Source: Sinorhizobium alkalisoli
GTDB lineage: Bacteria > Pseudomonadota > Alphaproteobacteria > Rhizobiales > Rhizobiaceae
Length of the DNA: 64,000 nt
Direction of reading: 5' to 3'
NCBI RefSeq assembly: GCF_008932245.1
Contig: NZ_CP034910.1
Span: forward strand, 1,054,001 to 1,118,000
Both the position numbers and the translations under genes were made by a program. Of this stretch, positions 27,661 to 38,072 are shown piece by piece; the first letter of the stretch is position 1; each line of letters starts with the position of its first letter. The notes under the pieces were generated by a model. That model was given only the letters and a program-made list of their open reading frames with translations, was not told where the DNA came from and searched no databases.

Positions 27661-27719
27661 GACGGCCAACGTGCCGTTGGCCGTCACGTTCAGGGCCGCG
27701 CAGTTGTCAACTGCGCGGC
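27661..27719 (-). terminator. Two perfect hairpins after the DUF6130 gene
   Basis: GACGGCCAAC/GTTGGCCGTC (27661-27685, 5-base loop) and GCCGCGCAGTT/AACTGCGCGGC (27695-27719, 3-base loop) stand side by side between the DUF6130 gene and the amidase gene, both on the minus strand. They probably end the DUF6130 message. Confidence 0.65.
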
Positions 27720-27739
27720 AGCGCGTCGGAGAGCGATCC

Positions 27740-28204
27740 TCAGTGCGTGTGAGGAGCCGCCGTGTCGGGGACGGTGAACGTATGCGTCACCTCCTGCCCG
27801 GGGATCACGTTGTGATTGGCGTCGACCAACCGGATATTCACCTTGTGCGGGCCGGGCGGGAAATTGGCTATATCGACGGTGTTGTTGTCGCTCGCGTCTG
27901 CCCACCACCACGGCAGGTCATCGACGATAACGTGGAGATGCCCGATGCGTGGAGACACGTCGACGGCGCCGGCTCCGAACACCGGTACGATGCGCAGGTT
28001 CTCCACCCGGTACTGGGCCCAGTAGACACCCTGGGCAATCCCTTCGGGAAGCGGGGGGTCGACGATCAGCTTAGGCGCGGGCTCGTTCTCGACGGCGACA
28101 TAGGGTGAAGGGCCGCGGATCTCCCGCGCGCTCTGGGCGAATGCGCCGGTTGCGAGCACAGTAGCGGCGGTGGCGGCGGCAAGGGTCTTGATGAGCAGGA
28201 TCAT
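27740..28204 (-). CDS. Exported DUF6130-type protein
   Basis: A 154-residue protein with a signal peptide (MILLIKTLAAATAATVLATGAFA) and a beta-sandwich-like mature part. It contains GHLHVIVDDLPWWWADASDNNTVDIANFPPGPHKVNIRLVDANHNV, with His residues that could bind a metal, and ends in a His-containing tail (HTFTVPDTAAPHTH). I recognise it as the DUF6130 kind; its function is unknown. ATG 28204 has AAAGGAACG upstream. Confidence 0.72.
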   Translation of the reverse strand: MILLIKTLAAATAATVLATGAFAQSAREIRGPSPYVAVENEPAPKLIVDPPLPEGIAQGVYWAQYRVENLRIVPVFGAGAVDVSPRIGHLHVIVDDLPWWWADASDNNTVDIANFPPGPHKVNIRLVDANHNVIPGQEVTHTFTVPDTAAPHTH

Positions 28205-28499
28205 TTCAATCGTTCCTTTGGTTCAGAGAGATCCATCTCATGCCGGACATCAACATGAGTCCGGCAAGCGAAAGACCGAATAGCCATGTCGCGGGATGCT
28301 CTCTTTCAGACTGTGAGCGAACGATCCCAGTTCATGCCTCGGTCTCACGGCTCGCTCTCGGTCCGAACCGTTGGGCGAGACTGACGCATGCTCGTATCTT
28401 GAATGTGTTCGGATGCCCGCAAACTGTATCGCTATGTAGGAGCAGGGGCGATCCAACACCATCGAGCACTGCGGCCGGAGTCTCCTCTCGTCGCCGACC

Positions 28500-29704
<1,205 letters not shown>

Positions 29705-29806
29705 GGGACGTTCCTTTCGTTGAACCGACCGGCAAGGCCGATCTGGGAATGGTGGTTTCTTTCACTGCAATATGCGGGCGGAGGCGGGGCGTCGCCCTCT
29801 TTTTGG

Positions 29807-30337
29807 TCAGGCCTTGGTTGAGCGGAGCGCCGCAAGCGAGTCGACGGCAATCCAGAGGGAGAGGGCGAGCAGGCCGATGTCCTTGAGCAGGAACTGACCG
29901 GCAGCGACCGAAATCGCCGGAAAGCCGAGCTCCGGCACGGTAACTCCCGGGGTCGTCACCATGAAGCTGAGCGTGGTCGCGAACAGCCCGGCCGAGAGCA
30001 AACCGCCGACGAGCGAGTAAACCGGGTTGACGAGCCGTGCCGCGATCAGGGCGCCGATGCCGAGTTCGAGGAAGCCGAGAAGGCTTGAGAAGTCCCTTAC
30101 GCTGAAGAGCGAATAGGTCCAGCTCAACAACGGACTGTTGCCGACCAGGCCGATCAGCCCTTCCGCTTCATAAGCGGTGAACTTCATACCGCCGAACCAG
30201 CCATAGATCACGACCAGCGATATATAGAGCCCAGCCGCACTGACGGTCCGGCCGTGGTGCTCGGCCAGATCGAGGGAAACGGCGCGAGCCTGCGCGCGCG
30301 GATGGGACGCGGCGCTGCGGTTAGGAACATGAGGCAT
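29807..30337 (-). CDS. DUF417 (YkgB/RclC-like) inner-membrane protein
   Basis: A 176-residue protein with four membrane segments. The first is followed by YGWFGGMKFTAYEAEGLIGLVGNSPLLSW, the hallmark of DUF417; E. coli RclC, needed for reactive chlorine resistance, belongs to this family. The start ATG has AAGGAGAAG upstream. Its promoter carries two TetR-type sites (core ATACCGATC), and a divergent TetR gene lies at 30623, so it is probably induced by oxidants or electrophiles sensed by that TetR. Confidence 0.85.
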   Translation of the reverse strand: MPHVPNRSAASHPRAQARAVSLDLAEHHGRTVSAAGLYISLVVIYGWFGGMKFTAYEAEGLIGLVGNSPLLSWTYSLFSVRDFSSLLGFLELGIGALIAARLVNPVYSLVGGLLSAGLFATTLSFMVTTPGVTVPELGFPAISVAAGQFLLKDIGLLALSLWIAVDSLAALRSTKA

Positions 30338-30393
30338 TGTCTTCTCCTTGGGTTGTCCGCGGTGGGCGATCCGCCCGGCTGATGCGGATTAAA

Positions 30394-30450
30394 CGATACC
30401 GATCAGTATCGAATGACGGAAAAAGTATACCGATCTGTTTCGTTTTGCAA
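30394..30450 (-). promoter_or_regulatory. Promoter of the DUF417 gene with two TetR-type operators
   Basis: On the minus strand TTGCAA (30450-30445) and TATACT (30429-30424) are 15 bases apart, the same spacing as at 17832. The spacer holds ATACCGATCTGTTTCG (+ strand, 30427-30442) and 13 bases further is the near-palindrome CGATACCGATCAGTATCG (30394-30411). Both share the core ATACCGATC with the operator at 17842-17855. Confidence 0.7.
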
Positions 30451-30592
30451 GGGCGAGTTCTGAAAGGATCCCGGCCTTGTTCCTTGGGGAACTCTTGTTC
30501 CTCGGGGTTGCGGTGAGCCGGAGGAGGTGCTCGCTGCAGGGAACGCCGCAGAAAGCCCTTGTATTTGCCTCCCGTGACCGCTAAGCAATGAT

Positions 30593-30602
30593 ACAGATCT
30601 GT
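30593..30602 (+). promoter_or_regulatory. Candidate operator just upstream of the second TetR gene
   Basis: The perfect palindrome ACAGATCTGT lies within GATACAGATCTGTGAC, 20 bases before the TetR ATG. It resembles the ATACCGATC sites at 30394-30442 and may give autoregulation. Confidence 0.5.
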
Positions 30603-30622
30603 GACGTATTGCAAGGACGATA

Positions 30623-31237
30623 ATGCGCCGTTCGGAAATCCGGGACCACCTGCTCGAAACCGCACTGCGGCTGTTCAACCAGCACGGCTATCACGCGACG
30701 GGTGTCGACCTGATCATCGCCGAGGCGGGGGTGGCCAAGACGACGCTTTACCGGCACTTCGAAACCAAGGAAGACCTGATCCTGGCCGCGCTTGAAAGGC
30801 GCGACGAGGAGGACCGCAATGCTATGCGTGCCTTCGTCGAGCAGCATGCGAGCGATCCGGTCGAGCGCCTTCTGGTGACGTTCGATTTCCTCGAAACTAC
30901 GGTCCGCGACAAGCAGTTCCGCGGCTGCATCTTCGTGAGCGCTGCGGGGGAGCATAAGGACACGGTCAATGCCGTGTTCCGCGCTGCAGTGATGCACAAG
31001 CGCTTGGTAATCGCCTATTTTGAGGAACTCGCCCATGCGGCGCGGTTTGCGGAGCCGAAGCGGATCGCGACCGAGATCAACCTGCTGCACGAGGGCGCGA
31101 TGGCCGTCGCACAGATGACCCGCATCGCCGAGCCTGCGCGGCAGGCCAAACGCATGGCAGGCCAGTTGCTCGCGGCGGAAGAGCGGTCTCCGTCAGCCCG
31201 GGGAGAGGACGCAGGCCGGCGAACGCAAGCCTCCTGA
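30623..31237 (+). CDS. TetR-family transcriptional regulator
   Basis: A 204-residue repressor. The helix-turn-helix is at about 22-58 (HATGVDLIIAEAGVAKTTLYRHFETKEDLILAAL). The C-terminal ligand domain contains FRGCIFVSAAGEHKD, with a Cys at the place where related regulators sense small electrophiles; that is only a possibility here. ATG 30623 follows AAGGACG. It is divergent from the DUF417 gene and, by its sites, probably represses both that gene and itself. Confidence 0.9.
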   Translation: MRRSEIRDHLLETALRLFNQHGYHATGVDLIIAEAGVAKTTLYRHFETKEDLILAALERRDEEDRNAMRAFVEQHASDPVERLLVTFDFLETTVRDKQFRGCIFVSAAGEHKDTVNAVFRAAVMHKRLVIAYFEELAHAARFAEPKRIATEINLLHEGAMAVAQMTRIAEPARQAKRMAGQLLAAEERSPSARGEDAGRRTQAS

Positions 31238-31481
31238 AATCTCCCTCCGGCGCTGCATCGCCACGTCGCATAATGGATTAAAGGACCTGCGCCACTGCCA
31301 CGGCGCCCCATCCGGCATTCACCTCCGACTGTGGTTGAAGGACCGTTCGGGCAAGTTCAGTATTCCGACGGCTCCAAGGCTGTTTCCGATCCTGACCTGC
31401 TGAGAGGAATAAGAAGTGCCCACTAATCGGGAAACACCGGAAATTCGGGGCCTGCGCCGCGAATGACCGCCTGGGGTCGAC

Positions 31482-31580
31482 CTTTGACGTTCGCAAAGGG
31501 GCGAAGAACCGGCATTTGCATCCTCACTGCCGAAGCGAGGGTCGCGTCTACCCCGCCGCCGTGGCGGCGCAAATCTCCCA
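31482..31580. repeat. Dispersed repeat, copy 1
   Basis: About 100 bases closely match 59288-59387, including ACGTTCGCAAAGGGGCG, GAACCG.CATTTGCA and GTCTACCCCGCC followed by GTGGCGGCG. The GC-rich end CGCCGCC-GT-GGCGGCG can fold into a hairpin. The remainder of 31238-31481 holds no recognised gene. Confidence 0.65.
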
Positions 31581-31607
31581 ACTCCGGGGACGTCACGCAG
31601 GATCGCT

Positions 31608-31820
31608 TCAGCCCTTGAACGCGACACCGGAGCCGACGACGAAGTCCTTCACTGTGCCGGAGACGATGACGTCTCCTGGCCCGGCGTAATCGAGTAGACG
31701 CGAGGCAAGGTGTACGGCGATCCCGCTCAAGTTCGCCGGATGCTTACGATTCACATAGCCGATGTCGGTAAGCTTGGTGGTGTCCGCAACGGCTTCGCGA
31801 ACTATCTGGATCGGTTCCGG
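31608..31820 (-). pseudogene. Remnant of a class III adenylate cyclase-type protein
   Basis: A stretch of 70 codons without a start, ending at TGA 31608-31610, reads DIGYVNRKHPANLSGIAVHL, then ASRLLDYAGPGDVIVSGTVK and DFVVGSGVAFKG. This matches the end of class III cyclase catalytic domains (GIAVHIAARVxxLAGPGEVLVSxTVKDLVxGSGxxF). The beginning of the domain and any start codon are missing. It directly follows the stop of the cytosine-deaminase-like gene in the same frame, so that operon was probably inserted into, or joined to, a broken cyclase gene. Confidence 0.7.
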
Positions 31821-33119
31821 TCAGCGCTGCTGCACCTGGGGAACATAATCGCGCGCCATCTCGACCGAGGCGGGGCGCCCGGCGAGGAAGAGCTCCCCGA
31901 CGCGCGGCGCAGTCCTGGCAATGACCTTGCCCGCCTTCATGACGAACAGGCGGTTCGGCTTCAGCCTCAACGCCTCGGTGACGTCGCCCGCCTGCAGCAC
32001 GACGAGATCTGCCTTGCAGCCGACGTCGAGGCCGTAGCCCGCGAGCCCCATGGTCTTCGCTGAATTGACGGTGATCGCGTCGAAGATCTTGCGCTTATCT
32101 TCGACGCCGGCCATCTGCGCGACATGGATTGCCATATGGGCGACCTCCAGCATGTCACCCGAGCCCATCGAGTACCAAGGATCCATGACGCAGTCATGCC
32201 CGAAGGAGACGTTGAGGCCGGCCGCCATGAGCTCCCGAACCCGCGTCATGCCGCGGCGTTTCGGATAGGTGTCATGCCGGCCCTGCAGCATGATGTTGAT
32301 CAGCGGATTGGGGATCACATTGATCTCCGCCTCAGCCATTAGCGGGATGAGCTTCGAGACGTAGTAATTATCCATGGAATGCATTGAGGTGAGATGCGAA
32401 CCTGCCACGCGCCCCTTGAGGCCGAAACGTACCGTCTGGGCCGCCAGCGTTTCGATGTGGCGCGACATCGGATCGTCGGTTTCGTCACAGTGCATGTCGA
32501 CCGGCACGCCACGGTCGGCGGCGATCCGGCACAACGCCTCGACTGAGCGGGCGCCGTCTTCCATTGTCCGCTCGAAGTGCGGAATGCCGCCGACGATGCC
32601 GACGCCCATGTCGAGCGCACGCTCGAGCGAGGCGACGCCGTCGGGCGCGCGGTAATAGCCGTCCTGGGGGAAGGCGACGAGCTGCAGCTCGATGTAGGGA
32701 GCGACCTTTTCCTTGACCTCGAGCAGCGCTTCGGCCGTAACCAAGCGCGGATCGGAGGTGTCCACATGGCTGCGAATGTAGAGAAGGCCCTGGGTGACGG
32801 CGAGGTCGCAATAGCGCAGGGCCCGTTCGATGAGGGCTTCCTTCGTCAGTAGTGGGCGCAACTCGCCCCAGAGCGCGATACCCTCAAGCAGCGTCCCAGA
32901 GACGTTCATCCGCGGCATGCCGAGCGATAGCGTTGCGTCCATATGGAAATGCGGATCGCAGAAGGGCGGGCTGACGAGCCGGCCGGTCGCGTCGATCGTC
33001 TCGCCGGGGGTCGCGGCGATGGATTTCTCGATGGCTGCGATCTTGCCGCCGGTGATGCCGATATCGAAGCTTTCGCGGCCGTCCGGAAGATTCGCGTTGC
33101 GGATGATCAGGTCGAACAT
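31821..33119 (-). CDS. Amidohydrolase, cytosine/isoguanine deaminase-like
   Basis: A 432-residue metal-dependent TIM-barrel hydrolase. The metal motif is PHFHMD (HxH near residue 63), with VDMHCDETDDP and SFGHDCVMDPWYSMGSGDML placed as in CodA-type cytosine deaminases; VAGSHLTSMHSM supplies further His. The likely reaction is deamination of a pyrimidine or purine base. ATG 33119 is chosen; the longer open frame runs back into the permease gene. It is the last gene of an operon with a BMP-type importer, fitting uptake and deamination of a nucleobase. Confidence 0.82.
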   Translation of the reverse strand: MFDLIIRNANLPDGRESFDIGITGGKIAAIEKSIAATPGETIDATGRLVSPPFCDPHFHMDATLSLGMPRMNVSGTLLEGIALWGELRPLLTKEALIERALRYCDLAVTQGLLYIRSHVDTSDPRLVTAEALLEVKEKVAPYIELQLVAFPQDGYYRAPDGVASLERALDMGVGIVGGIPHFERTMEDGARSVEALCRIAADRGVPVDMHCDETDDPMSRHIETLAAQTVRFGLKGRVAGSHLTSMHSMDNYYVSKLIPLMAEAEINVIPNPLINIMLQGRHDTYPKRRGMTRVRELMAAGLNVSFGHDCVMDPWYSMGSGDMLEVAHMAIHVAQMAGVEDKRKIFDAITVNSAKTMGLAGYGLDVGCKADLVVLQAGDVTEALRLKPNRLFVMKAGKVIARTAPRVGELFLAGRPASVEMARDYVPQVQQR

Positions 33120-33142
33120 GGGTGAGGCTTTCCGGGTTTCGC

Positions 33143-34087
33143 TCAGCGCTCGCCGCGCCGGTAGGGTTGCATCAGGGCCTGCGGGACGCGGGCGCGCCGC
33201 GCCATCAGTGCCAGCGCCGCGATCGACAATAGATAGGGGATCATCAGGAAGATCTGGTACGGGACAACTCCGTTCAGCACCGTCTGTAGTCGAAGTTGAA
33301 AGCCGTCGAACAAGGCGAACAGCAACGCGCCGATCAGAGCGCGTCCGGGCCGCCAGGAGGCGAAAACGACGAGCGCAATGCAGATCCAGCCGCGTCCTTG
33401 CACCATCGTCGGGAAGAAGCTGTTGAAGGCCGAGAGCGTCAGGAAGGCGCCGGCGACACCCATTAGCGCGCTGCCGGCGATGACGGCGCCGTAGCGCATC
33501 GTCATCGGGTTGATCCCCTGTGACTCGGCGGCATGCGGATTTTCCCCCGCCATACGGATTGCCAGCCCAAGCGGGGTGCGGAAGAGCACGTAGCCGAGCA
33601 CCAGCGCGAGCATGATCGCCACATAGGTCGGCGGCGTCTGCGTGAAGAGCGCCGGACCGATGAATGGGAGAGAGGAAAGCGCCGGCACGACAATCGGCTG
33701 GAAGGGATCGATCGTGGGCGGCGTGCCTGCCACCGGCACCAGCAGCCGGAAGACGTAATAGCTGAAGCTCGAAGCGAAAAGCGTGACGCCGAGGCCGGAA
33801 ACATGCTGAGACAGACCGAGCGTGACGGTCAGCGCCGCATGCAGCAGGCCGAAGACTCCGCCGGAGAGGGCCGCGACCAGCAGGCCGGTCCACAGATCGG
33901 CGCCATTATAGACGGCGAGCCAGCCGATCATCGCGCCGAAGGTCATGATGCCCTCTATGCCGAGATTGAGGACGCCCGAGCGCTCACACAAGAGCGCGCC
34001 AAGCGTGCCGAGGATCAGCGGCGTGGCGATGCGCAAGACGGCAGCCCAGAGACCTGCTGAAGCGAAGATGTCGATCACGACGTTCAT
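33143..34087 (-). CDS. BMP-type ABC importer permease (RbsC/NupQ-like), operon 1
   Basis: A 314-residue inner-membrane permease with about 8-9 hydrophobic segments. The start TLGALLCERSGVLNLGIEGIMTFGAM carries the ERsGVlNiGiEG motif of the second permease in nucleoside importers of the BmpA/Nup class. Its ATG overlaps the stop of the other permease (ATGA). With 34084-35133 it forms the membrane channel of the transporter. Confidence 0.88.
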   Translation of the reverse strand: MNVVIDIFASAGLWAAVLRIATPLILGTLGALLCERSGVLNLGIEGIMTFGAMIGWLAVYNGADLWTGLLVAALSGGVFGLLHAALTVTLGLSQHVSGLGVTLFASSFSYYVFRLLVPVAGTPPTIDPFQPIVVPALSSLPFIGPALFTQTPPTYVAIMLALVLGYVLFRTPLGLAIRMAGENPHAAESQGINPMTMRYGAVIAGSALMGVAGAFLTLSAFNSFFPTMVQGRGWICIALVVFASWRPGRALIGALLFALFDGFQLRLQTVLNGVVPYQIFLMIPYLLSIAALALMARRARVPQALMQPYRRGER

Positions 34088-35133
34088 CGGCGAATCCTGT
34101 ACTGGGTGAAGAAGACACCGACCAGCATGCTGATAAGCGACAGCGCCACCGTGACATCGGCTATATAGGAGGGGATACCCATGCTGCGGCTCATCCCGTC
34201 GGCCCCCACGAACATGATCGCAGTGAAGAGGGCTGCCAGCACCACGCCTAGCGGATGAAGATTGGCGAGCATGGCGACGACAATGCCGGAGTAGCCGTAG
34301 CCCGGCGAGAGATCCTTCGTCACGTAGCCTTGTACGCCCATGACCTCGAGAGCCCCAGCAAGTCCGGCGAGCCCGCCCGAAATGCAGGCCACCTTCACCA
34401 GGGTCCGGCCGAGCGGTACGCCCGCGAAGACCGCCCCGGTAGGATTGAGACCGGCTGCACGCGACTGCATGCCGAATACAGTGCGCGACTGCAGGAGGTG
34501 GACGGCGGCGGCGAGTGCGAGCGCGATCACAAGGCCGATATGCAGGCGGGATCGGGCGAGAAGCTTCGGCAGGATGGCGGCGTCGGCGACCGGTTGGGAC
34601 TGCGGCCAGCCGAAAGCCATCGGGTCCTTCAGCACGCCGTCGATCAGCATGGAGACGAAGAGCACTGCGACGAAATTGAGGAGAAGCGTGGTCACCACTT
34701 CGTCGACGGAAAAACGCAGCCGCAGCCACAGCGGCACGAGCAGCAACACAATGCCAGCCGCCGCAGCCACGACCAAGAGCAATGGAATCTGCACGGCCGG
34801 GGCAAGGCCGCCGAGGAGATGCGAACTGGCTGCGGCGACCGCGATCGCACCGAGATAAAACTGACCCTCACCGCCGATGTTCCAGAGCCGCGCCCGGAAC
34901 GCGACGGCCGCGGCGAGGCCGGTCAGAATGAGCGGACTCGCGCGCGTCAGGGTCTCCGTCGCCGAAAGCCGTGACCCGAAAGCGCCGACGAGAATGCGCC
35001 AATAGGCTTCCATGACGGGCGCGCCGGCAATGGCGATGAGGACGCCCGACAGAGCCAGCGCACAGAGAACGGCAAGGACGGGCGTCGCGATCACCAGTGC
35101 GACCGAACGATGTTCGCGTCGTTCAAAGCGCAT
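34084..35133 (-). CDS. BMP-type ABC importer permease (NupP-like), operon 1
   Basis: A 349-residue permease with about nine membrane segments. ETLTRASPLILTGLAAAVAFRARLWNIGGEGQFYLGAIA contains the FraGlfNIGgEGQ motif of the first permease in nucleoside-type importers. Its start overlaps the ATPase stop by 11 bases. It should pair with the RbsC-like permease encoded next. Confidence 0.88.
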   Translation of the reverse strand: MRFERREHRSVALVIATPVLAVLCALALSGVLIAIAGAPVMEAYWRILVGAFGSRLSATETLTRASPLILTGLAAAVAFRARLWNIGGEGQFYLGAIAVAAASSHLLGGLAPAVQIPLLLVVAAAAGIVLLLVPLWLRLRFSVDEVVTTLLLNFVAVLFVSMLIDGVLKDPMAFGWPQSQPVADAAILPKLLARSRLHIGLVIALALAAAVHLLQSRTVFGMQSRAAGLNPTGAVFAGVPLGRTLVKVACISGGLAGLAGALEVMGVQGYVTKDLSPGYGYSGIVVAMLANLHPLGVVLAALFTAIMFVGADGMSRSMGIPSYIADVTVALSLISMLVGVFFTQYRIRR

Positions 35134-36649
35134 GGGAAATCTCGTGCTCCTCGCTCCATTCGCCGGCCATCATCAGGCCGAGTTTCGTGGAGTTGACCTT
35201 GTCCGCCGCGACCGCAGGCGAAAGCCGGCCGTTGACGATGGCGTGAATGCGGTCGGCGAGCGCCATGACTTCCTCCAGGTCCTCGGAGACCAGGAGCACC
35301 GCGGTCCCGTCGCGTCTTGCTTGGAGCAGGCGGTCGTGCACCGCGGCGACCGCCCCCTCGTCGAGACCTCGCGCCGGCTGCGCCGCCAGCAGGATGCGCG
35401 GGCGGTCGATCAGATTGCGGCCGAGGATGAGTTTCTGCATGTTGCCGCCCGAAAGCACGCGGGTGCGCGTCGAAGGCTTGCCTCCGCGCACATCGAAGGC
35501 ATCGATGATCTTGCGGGCGAATGCCTGGCCTGCCGACCTGTCGACGAGACCATGGCGCGAAAACCATGGAAGGCGCTCGAGCACCGCGTTCTCCCATATG
35601 GCCATTTCGCCGATCACACCTTCCTTGTTGCGGTCTTCCGGAATGCGGCCGATCCCTGCCTGGACTGCGTCTTGCACCGACAGGTCGCCGACAGGCTCGC
35701 CGAACAATACGAGGTCGCCCGTGTCGCGCCGGACCGTACCTGACAGCAGATGCGCCAGTGTCGCCTGGCCGTTGCCGGATACACCGATGACGCCGAGGAT
35801 CTCGCCGGCGCGTAGGCTGAAATTGATCGATTTCAACCGCTCCACTCCGTCGATACTGACGCTGACGTCAGTGACCCTGAGCACGACATCCCCGGGCGTC
35901 GACGGCTCGCGCACCGGCCGGGCGACCTTGCGGCCGATCATCAGTTCGGCAAGCTCGGCCTTGTTCGTCTCCTTCGCCAGACGCTCGGCGACCTTGCGGC
36001 CGCCGCGTAACACGATGATCCTGTCGGCGGCGGCCATGACCTCGTCGAGCTTGTGCGAGATGAAGATCAACGAAAGGCCCTCGCGCGCCATGCCCTTCAG
36101 CGTGCGGAAAAGCCGCTCGGCCTCCAGATTGGTCAGTACAGCCGTCGGCTCGTCGAGCACCAGGATGCGCGCATCATTGTAGAGTGCCTTCAGGATCTCG
36201 ACGCGTTGCTGTTCGCCGACCGAGAGGTCGCCAAGGCGCGCGTCCGGGTCCACGATCAGGCCGAACCGCGTGCTGATGCCCTCAAGCTTCTGTCGCGCCG
36301 CGTCCGTGTCGGATCGAAGGCGCCATAGGCGTTCTGTGCCGGCCATGACGTTTTCCAGCACCGTCAGGTTGGCGGCGAGCGAGAAATGCTGGTGAACCAT
36401 GCCGATGCCGGCGCGGATCGCAGCGCGCGGCTTGCCGGGTGGCAATTCCTGTCCGTCGATCAGCACTTTGCCACTGTCCGGCACATAATGGCCGAACAGG
36501 ATGCTCATCAGTGTGGTTTTGCCGGCGCCGTTTTCCCCGAGGAGGGCGACGATCTCACCTCTTCCAAGGCTCAACGAGATGTCGTCATTGGCCAGATTGT
36601 CGCCGAAGCGCTTACTGACGCCCGAGATGTCGAGAACGGCGTTGGTCAT
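35123..36649 (-). CDS. ABC importer ATPase with two nucleotide-binding domains, operon 1
   Basis: A 508-residue fused ATPase of the sugar/nucleoside type. The first domain has Walker A GENGAGKTT, LSVGEQQRVEILK and Walker B ILVLDEPTAVL. The second has a degenerate P-loop (GVSGNGQATLAHLLSG) and signature LSGGNMQKLILGRN. Such asymmetry is normal for this class. Its ATG overlaps the amidase stop (ATGA). It powers the two permeases that follow. Confidence 0.92.
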   Translation of the reverse strand: MTNAVLDISGVSKRFGDNLANDDISLSLGRGEIVALLGENGAGKTTLMSILFGHYVPDSGKVLIDGQELPPGKPRAAIRAGIGMVHQHFSLAANLTVLENVMAGTERLWRLRSDTDAARQKLEGISTRFGLIVDPDARLGDLSVGEQQRVEILKALYNDARILVLDEPTAVLTNLEAERLFRTLKGMAREGLSLIFISHKLDEVMAAADRIIVLRGGRKVAERLAKETNKAELAELMIGRKVARPVREPSTPGDVVLRVTDVSVSIDGVERLKSINFSLRAGEILGVIGVSGNGQATLAHLLSGTVRRDTGDLVLFGEPVGDLSVQDAVQAGIGRIPEDRNKEGVIGEMAIWENAVLERLPWFSRHGLVDRSAGQAFARKIIDAFDVRGGKPSTRTRVLSGGNMQKLILGRNLIDRPRILLAAQPARGLDEGAVAAVHDRLLQARRDGTAVLLVSEDLEEVMALADRIHAIVNGRLSPAVAADKVNSTKLGLMMAGEWSEEHEISHAL

Positions 36650-38061
36650 TGCATAAGTCCCGCGACGGCAAAGCGATGCTGCCAGCGGCCTTGCCTTTCG
36701 AGACGTGCCGCAAGGCTGAGGAGGAGGCGATCGCCCCCCATCGGCGCCGTGATCTGCACCGGCAGCGGCAATCCATCGCGATCAACGCCGAAGGGAAGCG
36801 TGAGCGCCGGAAAACCGGTGATGTTGGCGAGCGCGGCAAGCGGCGCAAAGGCCGTCATGCGCCGGATCTGCAGGTCGATGTCGTCGTGGTCGAACGGGAA
36901 GGCGCCGATCGGCAGGGGTGCCGACGCAAGCATCGGAGTCAAGATGCAGTCCACCTGGCCGAAGAGGCACCAGATCGCATGGCTTGCACGGACGGCGGCC
37001 TCGAGCGTGGCCCAAAGGGCGGTCGCCTCGAGCCGCGATCCATGGCTGACAAAAGCTTGCGTCAGCCGTTCGGCACGCCCGGCATCGAGACCAGCGGAGC
37101 CGACGAAACTGGCAAGGTTGACGGCGATGATGTCACGCAGCGCTTGGCCGCTCGCGCCGACGGCTGCGGCAAAGGCGCGCCAATGCATCGAGACGACGCT
37201 GTGGCCTTCCGCCTCAAGCACGCGGGCAGCCGCTTCGACGGCCTCGCTGCGTGCCGGATCGGTCGGGTAGTCCTCGCCGGTCTCGGCGAGAAGGCCGACA
37301 CGCAGGGGGCCGGACGGGGCGGGCGCAAGCGAAGGATCGGCAAACGGTCCCCGGGCGTGCCCGGCCGCGGCGTCGAAGATTTCTGCAAGATCGCGGGCGG
37401 AGCGGCATAGCGCCAGTTCGCTGGCAATGCCGCCGAGATGATTACCGAAGGACGGCCCCGCCGGTATGGCACCGCGAGTGGCCTTAAGACCGAAGAGGCC
37501 GCAGCAGGCCGCGGGCACGCGAATCGATCCGCCGGCGTCGGTCGCATGGGCGATCGCCACGATGCCGGCCGCAACGGCGGCCGCGGCCCCGCCGGAGGAA
37601 CCGCCAGGCGTTCGGGCGGCATCAAGGGGATTGCGGCAGACGGGGCCTGTCGCCGGCTCGCTTGCCAGCGCCAGGCCCATTTCCGGAACCGTGGTCAGCC
37701 CGAAGAAGCAAAGACCGGCGGCACGAAACCGGGCCGCCAGCGCGCTGTCATCCGCCACGGCAGGACTGCGATCGAGTAGGTTCGAGCCGGCGGCAACCGG
37801 AAGCCCGGCGAAGGGACCGCCGAGGTCCTTGGCGAGACTCGGAACACCGAGAAACGGCGCAATGTGCCTGCCGCTAGGCGCCTGGCGCAGGCGGATGTCG
37901 GCATGTTCCGCCGCCGCCCGTCCGAGCGTTGGGTCGAGATGGGCGATAGCACCTATTTTTTCCCACCGGCCGGCCGCAGCCAGGGATGCTTCCATGGCTT
38001 CGCCAGCGGTGAGGCGGCCCTCTCGGATCGCCTTTGCCAGAGAGGTTGCATCGCCGGCCAT
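36646..38061 (-). CDS. Amidase in the first BMP-transporter operon
   Basis: A 471-residue amidase-signature hydrolase with Lys in PSLAKDLGG, TPGGSSGGAAAAVAAG and the nucleophile region ATDAGGSIRVPAAC. The substrate is probably an amide delivered by the importer or formed in nucleobase breakdown, but the sequence does not decide. ATG 38061 is used; a TTG six bases upstream is an alternative start. The gene lies between the binding-protein gene and the ATPase gene. Confidence 0.85.
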   Translation of the reverse strand: MAGDATSLAKAIREGRLTAGEAMEASLAAAGRWEKIGAIAHLDPTLGRAAAEHADIRLRQAPSGRHIAPFLGVPSLAKDLGGPFAGLPVAAGSNLLDRSPAVADDSALAARFRAAGLCFFGLTTVPEMGLALASEPATGPVCRNPLDAARTPGGSSGGAAAAVAAGIVAIAHATDAGGSIRVPAACCGLFGLKATRGAIPAGPSFGNHLGGIASELALCRSARDLAEIFDAAAGHARGPFADPSLAPAPSGPLRVGLLAETGEDYPTDPARSEAVEAAARVLEAEGHSVVSMHWRAFAAAVGASGQALRDIIAVNLASFVGSAGLDAGRAERLTQAFVSHGSRLEATALWATLEAAVRASHAIWCLFGQVDCILTPMLASAPLPIGAFPFDHDDIDLQIRRMTAFAPLAALANITGFPALTLPFGVDRDGLPLPVQITAPMGGDRLLLSLAARLERQGRWQHRFAVAGLMQ

Positions 38062-38072
38062 CGTCAAGCCGG

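Noticed and set aside
31821..33893. One 690-residue protein combining permease-region sequence and the deaminase
   Set aside because: The first 258 codons are the permease gene read in a wrong frame; the deaminase begins at ATG 33119.
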